Positions 26,727-36,221 of a DNA stretch of 64,000 bases are shown piece after piece. Positions within the stretch are counted from its first letter, which is position 1; each line of letters opens with the position of its first letter. The translations under genes and the position numbers were made by a program. Source of the stretch: CAWJMF01 sp963843945 (GTDB lineage Bacteria; Vulcanimicrobiota; Vulcanimicrobiia; Vulcanimicrobiales; Vulcanimicrobiaceae); the NCBI GenBank assembly GCA_963843945.1, contig CAWJMF010000006.1:124001-188000 (forward strand), written 5' to 3'. The notes beneath the pieces were generated by a model. It was not told the DNA's origin, did no database searches, and saw nothing but the letters and a program-made list of their open reading frames with translations.

Positions 26727-27500
26727 ATGGTCAAACGCGTCCGCGTTACCCTGCTCTTCGCGCTCCTCCTGTTCCCAGCTGCCGCGGGTTCGCAGAATGC
26801 GCTGCCGGCGGTTGCTCCGGGCGGCAAGACGCCGTATCTCGCGGTCATCGTCTGGCACGACGTGATCGACGGGGACCGTGAAGTGTGGTTCGACACGCCC
26901 CTCGCCACGTTCCGTACGCAACTCGAGGCGATCCGGCGCGGCGGCTATCATGTGATCCCGCTCGCGATGCTGCGCGATCACCTGCTCCACGGGAAGCCCG
27001 TCCCCTCGAAGCCGCTCGCTTTCACCTTTGACGACAACGGTCACGGCATCTACGACAACGCCTTTCCCCTGCTCGTGAAGTACCACTATCCGGCGACGCT
27101 CTTCGTGCACACGAACTTCGTCGGGACCACGACCTCGAAGCGGCACAATACGTGGGACCAGCTCAAAGAGATGGAACGCAGCGGCCTCATCGACGTGCAG
27201 AGTCTCACGGCGAACCATCCACCCGATCTGCGGCAGCTCTCGGACGCCGACGTCGTGCACGAGCTGACGCTCTCGCGCTATTCGCTCGAACACCGGCTCG
27301 GGCAACCGGTCTACGCGCTCGTCTATCCCGAGGACAACTACGACGAGCGCGTGGCGCGCTTAGCTGCGGCCAACGGCTACCGGCTGGCGTTTATCGAGGA
27401 TTGGGGCGCCGCAGGGGCGTCGGACAACTTGCTGATGATCCACCGCTACTCCGCGCTTACCCGCTTCGATCAGGCGCTGGCGGACGTCGCCGCCAACTAG
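26727..27500 (+). CDS. Polysaccharide deacetylase-like protein with altered metal site
   Basis: A 257-residue secreted NodB-fold protein with a signal peptide (KRVRVTLLFALLLFPAAAGS). The TFDD motif is present, but the zinc motif reads SLTANHP where active enzymes have SHTxxH, so the first zinc histidine is leucine. Motif 3 reads YPEDNYD instead of YPxGxY. It may be inactive, use another metal geometry, or bind glycans. It is divergent from the AsmA-NAGPA gene with only 48 bases between the starts, so promoters must overlap or lie within coding sequence. Confidence 0.8.
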   Translation: MVKRVRVTLLFALLLFPAAAGSQNALPAVAPGGKTPYLAVIVWHDVIDGDREVWFDTPLATFRTQLEAIRRGGYHVIPLAMLRDHLLHGKPVPSKPLAFTFDDNGHGIYDNAFPLLVKYHYPATLFVHTNFVGTTTSKRHNTWDQLKEMERSGLIDVQSLTANHPPDLRQLSDADVVHELTLSRYSLEHRLGQPVYALVYPEDNYDERVARLAAANGYRLAFIEDWGAAGASDNLLMIHRYSALTRFDQALADVAAN

Positions 27501-27501
27501 C

Positions 27502-30273
27502 TCACAGCTTCAACGATTCGCGGTAAGCGGTCTCCTCGTTCCAGGTCGAGCCCTCGAGGGCGTATTGCTCGAACTGCGCCTGGCCCAGCTTTTTCTCCAG
27601 GCGAGCGATCGCGGATTGGCGCAGGGTGGTGAGGTCTTGCCACCAGGTGTCCTCGAAGCCGATCCAGTCGTGCCGCGCAAATCCGAGAAGTTTCGCGTGG
27701 AGAACCGGGTCGTCCACCCTTTCTTGAAGTGCGACGAGGATCGACACGGCAGAACGGCAATCGAAGGGCTTGCCGGCAGCTACCGCGCGCTCCAACTGCT
27801 CTTTTGCGGTCGCGAGCGCGGCGCTAGCGTCGCCCGCTTGCGCCAGAGCCACCGACAGCATGCCGAGCGAACGAACGAGTATCGTCGGCTCGATCGAGCG
27901 GCACAGCTCCACGGTTCGGGTAGCGGCACGTACTGCTGCGGCGGTGTCGCCGTCTCTCAACTCAGTCAGGGCGAGCCTCATGAGCGTGAGCACGGCGTGC
28001 CGGTTACGGCGTAGCCGTTTCTGCGTCGCGATGCTCGCTTCAAACAGACCTCGCCGCTCTTCCAGGCTAAGCTCGGTCGTTGAGGCCAGTACGGCGTGAG
28101 CGCGAGAGATCTCGAGTTCGTCGCCGAGCGCTACCGCGCGTTCGACCGCTTCGTGCGCGACGGCGGCAACCTCGGCGGGTCGATTTTCCGTCGCCAAGGG
28201 AAGCGAGAGCGAAATCAAGGCTGAGACGATATCGGCTTCGCTGCCGCACGAACGCGCGAGTTCCAAGGCGCGACGTGCCGCTTGGAGCGCTCCGGGCGGG
28301 CGCCCCTGGTTGATCAGCAGCGTCATGCGCGCGTCCATCAGCTGAAACTCGACGCGCGGAGGCAGCTCGCGGTTCGCCTCAAGAACGCGGTCGATCCAAC
28401 GGAGCGCCTCGTCCTGTAGCGCGAGCCGGTCGAAGAAACGATGGATGGCGGCGGCGAACTCTGCGGCGGCGACGGGATCTCGCTCGAGGCTCCATTCCAG
28501 CATCGCCCGGAAGTTGTCGATCTCCGGGAGCATCGGCTCGATCCACTGTGCGCCCGGCGTGGTATCCCACGTATCGCGCTTCGCCTTCGCGTACTCGAGG
28601 AAATACGCAGCGTGGGCTCGCGCGGCCTCCTCCAGTTCGCCGGATTCCACGAGTCGCGTCCGCGCATACTCGCGCATCGACTCCAGCAGTCGATAGCGCT
28701 GCTGTGACCCTTGGATCTCCGCCGCGACCAACGACTTGTCGACCAGCCTCGAGAGCGTTTCTAGTACTTCCCACTCGTCGAGACCGGTCTCGGAGCTACA
28801 CACGGCGGTGGCTGCTTCGAGCGTGAGCCCTCCGACGAAAACGCCGGCCCGCCGGAAGACCACCTTCTCGCGGTCCGAGAGCAGATCGTAACTCCAGTCG
28901 ATCAGGGCACGCATCGTTTGCTGCCGCGGCAGCGCGTTGCGAGTGCCGCCCGTCAGGATTCTGAAGCGCTCGTCGAGGCGGCGCGAGAGTTGCTCGACCG
29001 CAAGCACTTTGACGCGCGGTGCGGCCAGCTCGATCGCAAGCGCGATGCCGTCGAGCCGCCGGCAGACCTCGGCGACGATTCCGGCGTTTTCATCGGTGAG
29101 CGCAAAACGGCCGTCGGCCGCACGTGCCCGTTCGGCGAAGAGCGCGATCGCGCCATAGGTCGATGCCTGCGCTCCGGTGAGCGGCTCGTCGCGGGGCGGG
29201 ACGGCGAGGGAGGGCATGCGGTGCACCCGCTCGCCGCTCACGTTTAATCCCTCCCGGCTCGTCGCCAGGATCGTCACGCCGGGACATGCTCGCAAAATCG
29301 CATCGATCGCGTCGGCTGCGGACGCAACGAGATGCTCGCAATTGTCCACGACGAGCAACAGCCGGCGCGACCGCAGGTACTCGATTACGGTTTGGATCGC
29401 GGTTTTCTCGGGCGGAAGGGTCAATGCGAGCGCCGTCGCGATCTCCGGTGCGACGAGCGCCGGATCGCGGATCGGTGCGAGATCGACAAACCACACGCCG
29501 TCGCCCGAACCGTCGAGCAACTCCGCCGCGACTTGCAGGGCGGCGCGCGTCTTGCCGACGCCACCCGTGCCGACCAGCGTCAACAAGCGGGTCTTTCCGA
29601 CGAGCTCGGCGATCTCGGCAACTTCGTCTTCCCTGCCCACGAAAGAGGTCAACTGCAGCGGGAGATTATTCGGGAGCGCCGCGAGCGAACGTAGCGGGGG
29701 AAACGTTTCGACGAGCCCCTCGGCGACGAGCTGATAGACCTGCTCGGGATGCGTGAGATCTTTGAGCCGATGCTGACCGAGGTCGCGCAAGCTCGAACGC
29801 GCCGGCAACGCACCCTGAACCAGGTCGACTGTCACGCCGGAAACGAGAACTTGACCCCCATGACCGATCGCGAGGAGGCGCGCAACGCGATTGACCGCGG
29901 CGCCGAAGTAGTCCCCGTCGCGCTCGTCGGCGGTCCCGGTATGGATCGCGGCGCGCACGTGCAGTCCGTCGACTGCAGAGAAGTCCTCTGCAAGCAACGA
30001 GCGCTGCGCGGCCAAGATCGCCGCTACCGCGTCCTCCGGGCGCGAAAACGCCGCGCAGAACGCGTCACCGACCGTCTTGAAAACGTGACCGCCGCGTTCG
30101 GTGATCGCGGCTCGGACGAGTGCGTCGTGACGCCGCACGGCATCGCGCATCGCCGCACCGTCGCGCTCCCAGCGCTGCGTGCTGCCCTGGATGTCGGTAA
30201 AGAGAAACGTGACCGTTCCGCTGGGCAGCGGACCGCCGGGAGCGGCGAGCCCCGGATCCGGAATCGCACTCAC
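27502..30273 (-). CDS. Adenylate-cyclase-domain/NB-ARC/TPR signalling ATPase
   Basis: A 923-residue multidomain protein. Residues about 18-185 form a class III nucleotide cyclase domain with metal aspartates Asp27 and Asp70, purine-determining Lys66/Asp121 and the N128/R132 pair all present. Residues about 205-500 form an NB-ARC STAND ATPase (LVGTGGVGKT at 234-242, LLLVVDNCEHL, ILATSREGL, GIALAIELAA). The rest is helical TPR-like repeats. This layout is common in Actinobacteria-like and other soil bacteria, where it is thought to sense and transduce a signal. No DNA-binding domain is seen. It ends one base after the convergent deacetylase gene. Confidence 0.87.
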   Translation of the reverse strand: MSAIPDPGLAAPGGPLPSGTVTFLFTDIQGSTQRWERDGAAMRDAVRRHDALVRAAITERGGHVFKTVGDAFCAAFSRPEDAVAAILAAQRSLLAEDFSAVDGLHVRAAIHTGTADERDGDYFGAAVNRVARLLAIGHGGQVLVSGVTVDLVQGALPARSSLRDLGQHRLKDLTHPEQVYQLVAEGLVETFPPLRSLAALPNNLPLQLTSFVGREDEVAEIAELVGKTRLLTLVGTGGVGKTRAALQVAAELLDGSGDGVWFVDLAPIRDPALVAPEIATALALTLPPEKTAIQTVIEYLRSRRLLLVVDNCEHLVASAADAIDAILRACPGVTILATSREGLNVSGERVHRMPSLAVPPRDEPLTGAQASTYGAIALFAERARAADGRFALTDENAGIVAEVCRRLDGIALAIELAAPRVKVLAVEQLSRRLDERFRILTGGTRNALPRQQTMRALIDWSYDLLSDREKVVFRRAGVFVGGLTLEAATAVCSSETGLDEWEVLETLSRLVDKSLVAAEIQGSQQRYRLLESMREYARTRLVESGELEEAARAHAAYFLEYAKAKRDTWDTTPGAQWIEPMLPEIDNFRAMLEWSLERDPVAAAEFAAAIHRFFDRLALQDEALRWIDRVLEANRELPPRVEFQLMDARMTLLINQGRPPGALQAARRALELARSCGSEADIVSALISLSLPLATENRPAEVAAVAHEAVERAVALGDELEISRAHAVLASTTELSLEERRGLFEASIATQKRLRRNRHAVLTLMRLALTELRDGDTAAAVRAATRTVELCRSIEPTILVRSLGMLSVALAQAGDASAALATAKEQLERAVAAGKPFDCRSAVSILVALQERVDDPVLHAKLLGFARHDWIGFEDTWWQDLTTLRQSAIARLEKKLGQAQFEQYALEGSTWNEETAYRESLKL

Positions 30274-30317
30274 GCCGAACCATTTCGAACCCGGGCCTGG
30301 GTTACCCGTTCGGCCGG

Positions 30318-31172
30318 TTAGCGCCAGGCATCGACGATCGGGGAGGTTTCGGCGGCGTGCCCCGTCGGCGTCAGGCCGTACAGCGCTTCGATCGTGCGCA
30401 GCACGCGATAGTGCGAAACCGGCTCCGCATAGCGGCCCGCCTTCACCATCGGCCCCGCGAAGATCGTCGGAATGGTGTTGTTCTTATCGAAGCCCTCGTC
30501 CCAGGTCACGATCACAAGCGTATCGTGCGTTTTCGCCCAAGCCAGCAGCGGGCTGACGTGGCGTACGAACCAGTCGTCGCCTTCCTTGATCGTGCCGTCG
30601 TGCATGTCGTCGTCGAGATCCGGCACGATGAACGCGACCGTCGGCAATTCGTCGAACGAGCGCAATCGATCGAGCGGAAGGCTATCGGCGCGCGGCACGT
30701 TCGAGAAGTGCACCCACGGCGCGTGCTTGCGCGCGTACTCGCCGGCCCAGCAGCCGGTGAACCCCGGCGCCGGCAGTCCTTCGGCGTAGCCGGCGAACGT
30801 CAGGTGCGCCGCGAGCAGTTCGCTGCCCAAATTAGGTGCGGTTTTCGAAATGCCGGTGGCCGGACAACCGTCGCCGTTGTCGTTCGTCAGCCCGGCGAAC
30901 AGCGCGAAGTAGTTCGGCAGACTCGGGTGCATCACGCCGCGCGAATCGGTGAACAGCGCGCCGTTGCGGACGACCGCGTTGAGGTACGGCGCCGAACCGC
31001 TGCCCACGATCTGCGCGAGGGTTTTGTTTTCTTCGATGATGACGACGACGTGCGCCGGTCGCGGCAACGTCGCTGAGGCAGGCGCGGCGAACGCTGCCGG
31101 CGCTCTATGCCACGCTCCGGCCAGAAAGAGAAGGGCGACAAACCAGGTTGCGCCCGAGATCACGATCTTCAC
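30318..31172 (-). CDS. Secreted phosphoesterase (PF04185-type acid phosphatase)
   Basis: A 284-residue protein with a signal peptide and a phosphoesterase-family core: VVVIIEENKTLAQIVG near the start, GVMHPSLPNYFALFAG, FIVPDLDDDMHDG, VIVTWDEGFD and IFAGPMVKAG. These are the metal-binding positions of the alkaline-phosphatase-like superfamily that includes bacterial acid phosphatases and phospholipase C. It would release phosphate from an extracytoplasmic substrate. It is separated from the cyclase gene by about 44 bases on the same strand. Confidence 0.85.
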   Translation of the reverse strand: MKIVISGATWFVALLFLAGAWHRAPAAFAAPASATLPRPAHVVVIIEENKTLAQIVGSGSAPYLNAVVRNGALFTDSRGVMHPSLPNYFALFAGLTNDNGDGCPATGISKTAPNLGSELLAAHLTFAGYAEGLPAPGFTGCWAGEYARKHAPWVHFSNVPRADSLPLDRLRSFDELPTVAFIVPDLDDDMHDGTIKEGDDWFVRHVSPLLAWAKTHDTLVIVTWDEGFDKNNTIPTIFAGPMVKAGRYAEPVSHYRVLRTIEALYGLTPTGHAAETSPIVDAWR

Positions 31173-31262
31173 GAATGAGCTATACGGTCCGGGTTACCTC
31201 CCGCTCCCCCTTTGCCTCGGTCGTTCACGCCCTTTGTGTCGCGGAGACGGTCGAGACGAGCA

Positions 31263-32528
31263 CTAAACCGCGCGGAGCTCCGGGTCGCTAACGTAAATCG
31301 CGATCGCGATGACGAGCGATACCGCGCCGCCGGCGGAGATCGCGATCGGAAGACCGACCAGCGATGCGAGCGAACCCAGGAGCAGCGAGCCGAGGGGAAC
31401 GAGTCCCAGAATGATCATCGAGAACACGGAGATCGCGCGACCGCGCATGTCGTCGGGCGACAGGGTCTGCAACAGCACGTTCGAGCTCCCCGCGAAGCTC
31501 AGCAGAGCGAGTCCGATGAAAACGAGCACGACGAGTGCGACCCAGAAGACGTGAACCGTGCCGAGCACGATGGTTCCAATCGACATCAAGACGGCACTGA
31601 AGAACCAAACCGTCCCGCGCCGGCCGCTGCCGACGAGCGCGGTGAGCAGCGAACCGAAGATCGCGCCGACGCCGCTGGCGGCGAGCAACAGCCCGAGGCC
31701 GCGCGCGTCGACGTGAACCACGTGGGCGGCGTACGCGGGCAACAGTTGCGCGTAGGGCCGAACGAGCACGCACGTGATCAAGAGCATGAGCACGACGTAG
31801 CGCAGTACGTGATGTCCGATGAGAAAGCGCAAGCCTGCAACGATCGAGGTCAGCACGCCTTCGCGCGCGGTAGAGCTCGGCGGCGCAGGGCGCATGAAGA
31901 TCAGCGCCGCGATCACGGCCAGCGTCAGCACCGCGTTGAGATAAAACGAGACGGAAACGCCGACCCACAGAATCAGCAGGCCGGCGATCGGCGGGCCAAC
32001 CACGCTCGGCGCATTGAAGGCGATTGAGTTCAAGCCGATCGCCGTGCCGACGAACTCGCGTGGCACGAGCAACGGGACCCAGCTCTGGCGCGCCGGCGCG
32101 TCGAAGGATTGATTTGCCGCGCGCAGACCGGACAGCACGAAAATCTCCCACAACGCTAAGATTTGAAATGTCGCTAGGAGCGCCAGCGTCAGCGCGATCG
32201 CCGACGTCAAAAAGTTCGTGATCAGCAAGACGCGCCGTCGCGGGTACCGGTCGGCGACGACGCCCGCGAGCGGTGAAAGCAGCAGGACGGGCACGGCGTT
32301 CGAGGCTCCGAGAATGCCGACGTTGAGAGCGGCCGCCGACGCCGACCCGGAAAGCTGCACGACGAGATACCCGAGCGTCGTGAATTGCATCCACGTCCCG
32401 AGGTTTGAAATGATGAGGCCGAACCAGAGCAGCCGGAAATCGCGATAGCGGAAGGGATCGAGCAGGGTCGAGCGGCGCCGCGCAACTTCTTGCTCCTCAA
32501 GTGCGACGGGCGGACGGGCGAGGCTCAT
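31263..32528 (-). CDS. MFS transporter (MFS_3/EntS-like exporter)
   Basis: A 421-residue protein with 12 predicted hydrophobic segments. It starts RDFRLLWFGLIISNLGTWMQ and has DRYPRRRVLL after the second helix, the signature loop of the major facilitator superfamily, in the version seen in EntS-type exporters. The substrate is not predictable. The ATG at 32528 overlaps the TGA of the preceding kinase-like gene as ATGA, so it is translationally coupled to it. The frame beyond this ATG is shadow. Confidence 0.85.
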   Translation of the reverse strand: MSLARPPVALEEQEVARRRSTLLDPFRYRDFRLLWFGLIISNLGTWMQFTTLGYLVVQLSGSASAAALNVGILGASNAVPVLLLSPLAGVVADRYPRRRVLLITNFLTSAIALTLALLATFQILALWEIFVLSGLRAANQSFDAPARQSWVPLLVPREFVGTAIGLNSIAFNAPSVVGPPIAGLLILWVGVSVSFYLNAVLTLAVIAALIFMRPAPPSSTAREGVLTSIVAGLRFLIGHHVLRYVVLMLLITCVLVRPYAQLLPAYAAHVVHVDARGLGLLLAASGVGAIFGSLLTALVGSGRRGTVWFFSAVLMSIGTIVLGTVHVFWVALVVLVFIGLALLSFAGSSNVLLQTLSPDDMRGRAISVFSMIILGLVPLGSLLLGSLASLVGLPIAISAGGAVSLVIAIAIYVSDPELRAV

Positions 32529-33145
32529 CCGCGTTCCAGGATCTTGACCGCGGCCACGATCACGCCGGCCGCACCCTCGACTCCAAAGCACGACGAATCG
32601 ACGACGAGATCGTACGAACGCGCGTCGCCCCAGGCCATCTTGTAGCGTTCCTTGGCAAATGCGCGGCGCGCGGCGTCGAGCTGATCGATATCGCTCGCGG
32701 CTTGGGCCGGGGTCCGGCCGAAGCTCTCGACGATTCGCTCGACCCGAAACTGACGACCGGCCCTCACAAAAACGCGCAGCAATCCCGGCATGCCCGCCAA
32801 GACGGCGCTTCCCACCCGGCCGAGGATCACGATGTTGCCGCCCGCCGCCCGCTCGCGCAGCGTTCGTTCGATCTCGCGCCGGACCGACTCATCGAAGGCG
32901 TCCGGCAAAGGCGGGTCGGTCGAAATCGCTTCAGGCGATCCGGCTTCGAGACTACCCAGCATTCGCTCCGAAAGGGAGCGGCCGCCGGTGTCGCGGGACT
33001 TGACTTCTTCGGCCGACGTTCCGAGTCGCGCCGCGACCGTTTTGGGAAGGTCGTCGGTCAATAAATCGTAGCCGAGGGCCCGGGCGGTCGCGTCCGCAAC
33101 GGCCAAGCCGCCGGCCCCATATTCGCGCGAGATCGTGACGATCAC
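32525..33145 (-). CDS. Cytidylate kinase-like family protein
   Basis: About 206 residues in the cytidylate-kinase-like family (PF13189). It opens with VIVTISREYGAGGLAVAD, the family's P-loop variant, and has NIVILGRVGSAVLAG and LRVFVRAGRQFRVERIVE. These proteins resemble Cmk but are usually not the housekeeping CMP kinase and have no firm function. The GTG at 33145 gives the usual start; the longer frame is Arg/Gly-rich shadow. It is coupled to the MFS gene (ATGA). Confidence 0.82.
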   Translation of the reverse strand: MIVTISREYGAGGLAVADATARALGYDLLTDDLPKTVAARLGTSAEEVKSRDTGGRSLSERMLGSLEAGSPEAISTDPPLPDAFDESVRREIERTLRERAAGGNIVILGRVGSAVLAGMPGLLRVFVRAGRQFRVERIVESFGRTPAQAASDIDQLDAARRAFAKERYKMAWGDARSYDLVVDSSCFGVEGAAGVIVAAVKILERG

Positions 33146-33265
33146 CCGGCCGCTTTCGAGCCGGGTCCGGGCCGCTCCGCCGCCTGCCCCGCCTCGCCAC
33201 GGCCGAGGTACTCGTCGCCCCAAGGTTCAAGTGCGCGAGATCGTGCGTGAAGAAATCTTCCTTAA

Positions 33266-35167
33266 ATGAAAGCCGGCCGCAGGCGAACCTTGCTCGCCGC
33301 CGTGGAAGCGTTCGTTCCGCCGGATGCCGAGGCGCCGCACGTCGCCGCCCGGATCGCGGACACGATCGCGACGCTCAGTCCGAAGCGGCGCGCCGAGCTC
33401 GAACTGCTCCTCGATCTCCTCGCGGTTCCGATGCGCTTACCGCGCCGGGCCCGAGCTCGGCTGCTCGGCTCGATGGCCGGCTCGCCCGTCGGCAAGCTGC
33501 GAACGGGTTTCGCGACGCTCAAACGCCTCGCGCTATTCACCGCCTACGCCGACGGCGACGCCGCGGGTGAAAATCGAACCTGGCAGCGCATCGGCTATCC
33601 GGGTCCGCGCGACGACCGCTCGACGGCGCAGACGCTGCCGCCGCTCGCATGGGCGCGCGAGGGCGAAACGATCCAGGCCGACGTGGTCGTCATCGGCAGC
33701 GGCGCCGGCGGCGGCGTCGCCGCAGCGACGTTCGCGCGGAGTGGAAAGCGCGTCGTCGTGCTGGAGGCCGCGGGAGCGTTCGGTGCGGCCGACTTCACGC
33801 AGCGGGAGACCTCGATCCCCAACCTCTACCTCGAGGGCGGCCTCGCGTCGTCGCAAGATCTTGGCTTGATCGTCTTAGCCGGCGCGGCGCTGGGCGGCGG
33901 CACGACGATCAATTGGTCGACGTCGTTCCGTCTGCCGACGCGGATCGCAGTCGAATGGGAGGCCGAGAGCGGAATCGCCGGGCTCGCCGCCGAGCTGGCG
34001 CCGCATTACGACGCGCTCGAAGCGGAACTGCAACTCGAGCCCTGCGAACGGCACAACCCGAACAACGCCGTCCTCGTCGCCGGATGTCGCGCGCTCGGGC
34101 TACACGAAGCGGCTATGCCGCGGAATGCGCCGGCGGATTGCGGCGAGGGCTGCGGCTACTGCGGGATGGGCTGCGCTTACGACAAGAAGGGTTCCACGCT
34201 CAAGCGCTTTTTGCCCGACGTCGTGGCGAACGGGGGAGCGATCTTTGCCGGCGCCCGCGCCGAGCGCGTGCTCGTCGATGGAAACCGCGCGACCGGCGTG
34301 GCAGCGCTGCAACGCGATGCGAGCGGCACGGAACGGCCTTTCCGCGTCGTGGCAGAAACGATCGTCTGTGCCGCCGGTTCGCTGCGCACGCCGGGTTTGC
34401 TCGCCCGGAGCGGGATCGCACATCCGCTCCTCGGGAAGCGCCTTTTCGTGCATCCCGTTTTCGCCATCGCGGCGGTTTTCGATCGGCCCATCGAAGGTTG
34501 GAAGGGGCCGATCCAGACGGCCTACTCCGATGCCTTCAACTACCGCAGCGGAAACTACGGATGCAAAATCGAGGCGGCGCCGGTCCACCCCGCGTTTGCG
34601 GCCATGGCGCTGCCTTGGACGAGTGCCGCGGCCCACGCTCGCACGATGGACGAGTTGAGTCGCTCGGCGCTCCTCATCGCGCTGACGCGCGACCGGGATC
34701 CCGGCAGCGTCGACCTCGACGACGAGGCCGCGATCCACTACGCGCTCGCGCCATTCGACGCGGAGAACGCCCTCGCCGGACTTGCGGGAGCGATCGACGT
34801 CGCCTTCGCCGCCGGCGCGAGCGTGGTGCGCACGCTGCACGCCGCGCCGATCGAACTCACGGCAGCCGCGTGGAATCCGGCACGTCGCGCGGCGCTGCTC
34901 GCGGAGTTTCGCGCCATCGGCGTCGCTGCGAATCGGCAACCGCTCTTCAGCGCGCATCAGATGGGAACGGCCACGATGGGAAGCGATCCGCTCGCGTCGG
35001 TCGTCGACGCCCGCGGGCGCGTGTGGGGCTTCGAGAACTTGCTCGTCGCCGACGCATCGCTGTTCCCGCAGTCGAGCGGCGTCAACCCGATGCTCACCAT
35101 CATGGCGCTCGCGCGTCGCGTCGCCACGCTCGCACTCGAACCGGCCGAAGCACTCGCCGGAGGCTGA
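33266..35167 (+). CDS. GMC-family FAD oxidoreductase (long-chain alcohol oxidase-like)
   Basis: A 633-residue GMC oxidoreductase with an N-terminal helical extension of about 130 residues, as in FAO-type long-chain alcohol oxidases and gluconate dehydrogenase relatives. The FAD motif VVVIGSGAGGG, the GGGTTINWS block, a cysteine cluster (CGEGCGYCGMGC), and the C-terminal SAHQMGTATMG plus FPQSSGVNPMLTI with active-site His/Asn are present. It would oxidise an alcohol or sterol-like substrate. It starts a same-strand run with ABC transporter and MerA-like genes; gaps are 28 bases or less. Confidence 0.88.
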   Translation: MKAGRRRTLLAAVEAFVPPDAEAPHVAARIADTIATLSPKRRAELELLLDLLAVPMRLPRRARARLLGSMAGSPVGKLRTGFATLKRLALFTAYADGDAAGENRTWQRIGYPGPRDDRSTAQTLPPLAWAREGETIQADVVVIGSGAGGGVAAATFARSGKRVVVLEAAGAFGAADFTQRETSIPNLYLEGGLASSQDLGLIVLAGAALGGGTTINWSTSFRLPTRIAVEWEAESGIAGLAAELAPHYDALEAELQLEPCERHNPNNAVLVAGCRALGLHEAAMPRNAPADCGEGCGYCGMGCAYDKKGSTLKRFLPDVVANGGAIFAGARAERVLVDGNRATGVAALQRDASGTERPFRVVAETIVCAAGSLRTPGLLARSGIAHPLLGKRLFVHPVFAIAAVFDRPIEGWKGPIQTAYSDAFNYRSGNYGCKIEAAPVHPAFAAMALPWTSAAAHARTMDELSRSALLIALTRDRDPGSVDLDDEAAIHYALAPFDAENALAGLAGAIDVAFAAGASVVRTLHAAPIELTAAAWNPARRAALLAEFRAIGVAANRQPLFSAHQMGTATMGSDPLASVVDARGRVWGFENLLVADASLFPQSSGVNPMLTIMALARRVATLALEPAEALAGG

Positions 35168-35195
35168 GCCCGCCCCGCCGCGAACTTCGAGCGCG

Positions 35196-36221
35196 ATGCC
35201 CATCATCGCGACGCGCGACTTGCGCAAAGTCTTTCGAGCGGTCAAACGCAGTCCCGGACCGCTCGGTGCGCTGCGCACGCTCTTCTCGCGCGAGTACGTC
35301 GACCGCGTTGCGGTCGAGGGCGTGACGATGTCGCTCGAGGCGGGCGAGCTCGTAGGCTACATCGGGCCCAACGGCGCCGGCAAGTCGACGACGATCAAAA
35401 TGCTTACGGGGATCCTCGTTCCCACCTCGGGGTACGTACAGGTCGACGGGATCGTGCCGTACGCCGACCGCAAGCGAAACGCGCGGAACATCGGCGTGGT
35501 GTTTGGACAACGCAGCCAGCTCTACTGGGACCTGCCGTTGATCGAGTCGTTCGAACTCCTGCGCGCCATTTACGCCGTCCCGCCCGAGCGTTATCGCAAG
35601 AACCTGCACGACTTCACCGAGCTGCTCGAGATGGGCGATTTCTTGCAGACTCCGGTTCGGCAGCTTTCGCTCGGGCAGCGGATGCGCGGCGATTTTGCCG
35701 CCGCGATGCTCCACGATCCGCGCATCGTCTTCCTAGACGAACCGACGATCGGTCTCGACGTCGTCGCGAAAGAGGCGATCCGCAACTTCATCACCCGCGT
35801 CAATACCGAACGCGGCACGACGGTCATCCTGACGACTCACGATCTGGCCGACGTCGAGCGGCTCTGCCGCCGCATCGTGCTCATCGACGAAGGCAAGATC
35901 ATCTACGACGGCGAGGTCGAGCGCATCAAGTCGGAATACGGAACGCACCGCACCCTCGTCGTCGAGCTGTGTGAGGGCGAACGCGACGTCCATCTGCCGG
36001 AGGCAACCTTCGAAGCGCGGACCGGGAACACCGTGCGCCTGCAATTCGACCGCAATACCGTTAGCGCCGACCAGCTCATCCGGCGCGTCGCCGACAACTA
36101 CTGCATCAACGACGTCACCCTCGAAGAGCCCGATCTCGAATCGATCATCAAGCGCATCTATCGCGAGGGCTATGCCGATCCCGACGCCGTCGTGCCGCCG
36201 CCGGCCGAAGTCGCGCGTTGA
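35196..36221 (+). CDS. ABC transporter ATP-binding protein (ABC-2 exporter type)
   Basis: A 341-residue ABC ATPase: Walker A GPNGAGKST (57-65), Q-loop GQRSQLYWDLP, signature LSLGQRMR, Walker B IVFLDEPTIGLD, and the switch HD. A long C-terminal domain follows. It belongs to the class that drives PF06182-type permeases rather than solute importers. The ATG at 35196 is the start; earlier in-frame sequence is antisense or shadow of the GMC gene. Its TGA overlaps the TTG start of the permease gene (TTGA). The second permease of this family is at 43447-44244. Confidence 0.9.
   Translation: MPIIATRDLRKVFRAVKRSPGPLGALRTLFSREYVDRVAVEGVTMSLEAGELVGYIGPNGAGKSTTIKMLTGILVPTSGYVQVDGIVPYADRKRNARNIGVVFGQRSQLYWDLPLIESFELLRAIYAVPPERYRKNLHDFTELLEMGDFLQTPVRQLSLGQRMRGDFAAAMLHDPRIVFLDEPTIGLDVVAKEAIRNFITRVNTERGTTVILTTHDLADVERLCRRIVLIDEGKIIYDGEVERIKSEYGTHRTLVVELCEGERDVHLPEATFEARTGNTVRLQFDRNTVSADQLIRRVADNYCINDVTLEEPDLESIIKRIYREGYADPDAVVPPPAEVAR

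Noticed and set aside
26679..27305. N-terminal extension of the AsmA-NAGPA frame
   Set aside because: This part is antisense to the divergent deacetylase gene and lacks any strand or membrane pattern; the anchor starts at about 26639.
34100..35278. Minus-strand frame of 392 codons
   Set aside because: Antisense shadow of the GMC oxidoreductase.
33649..35325. Plus-strand frame of 558 codons inside the GMC gene
   Set aside because: Out-of-frame shadow of the GMC oxidoreductase; very Arg-rich.
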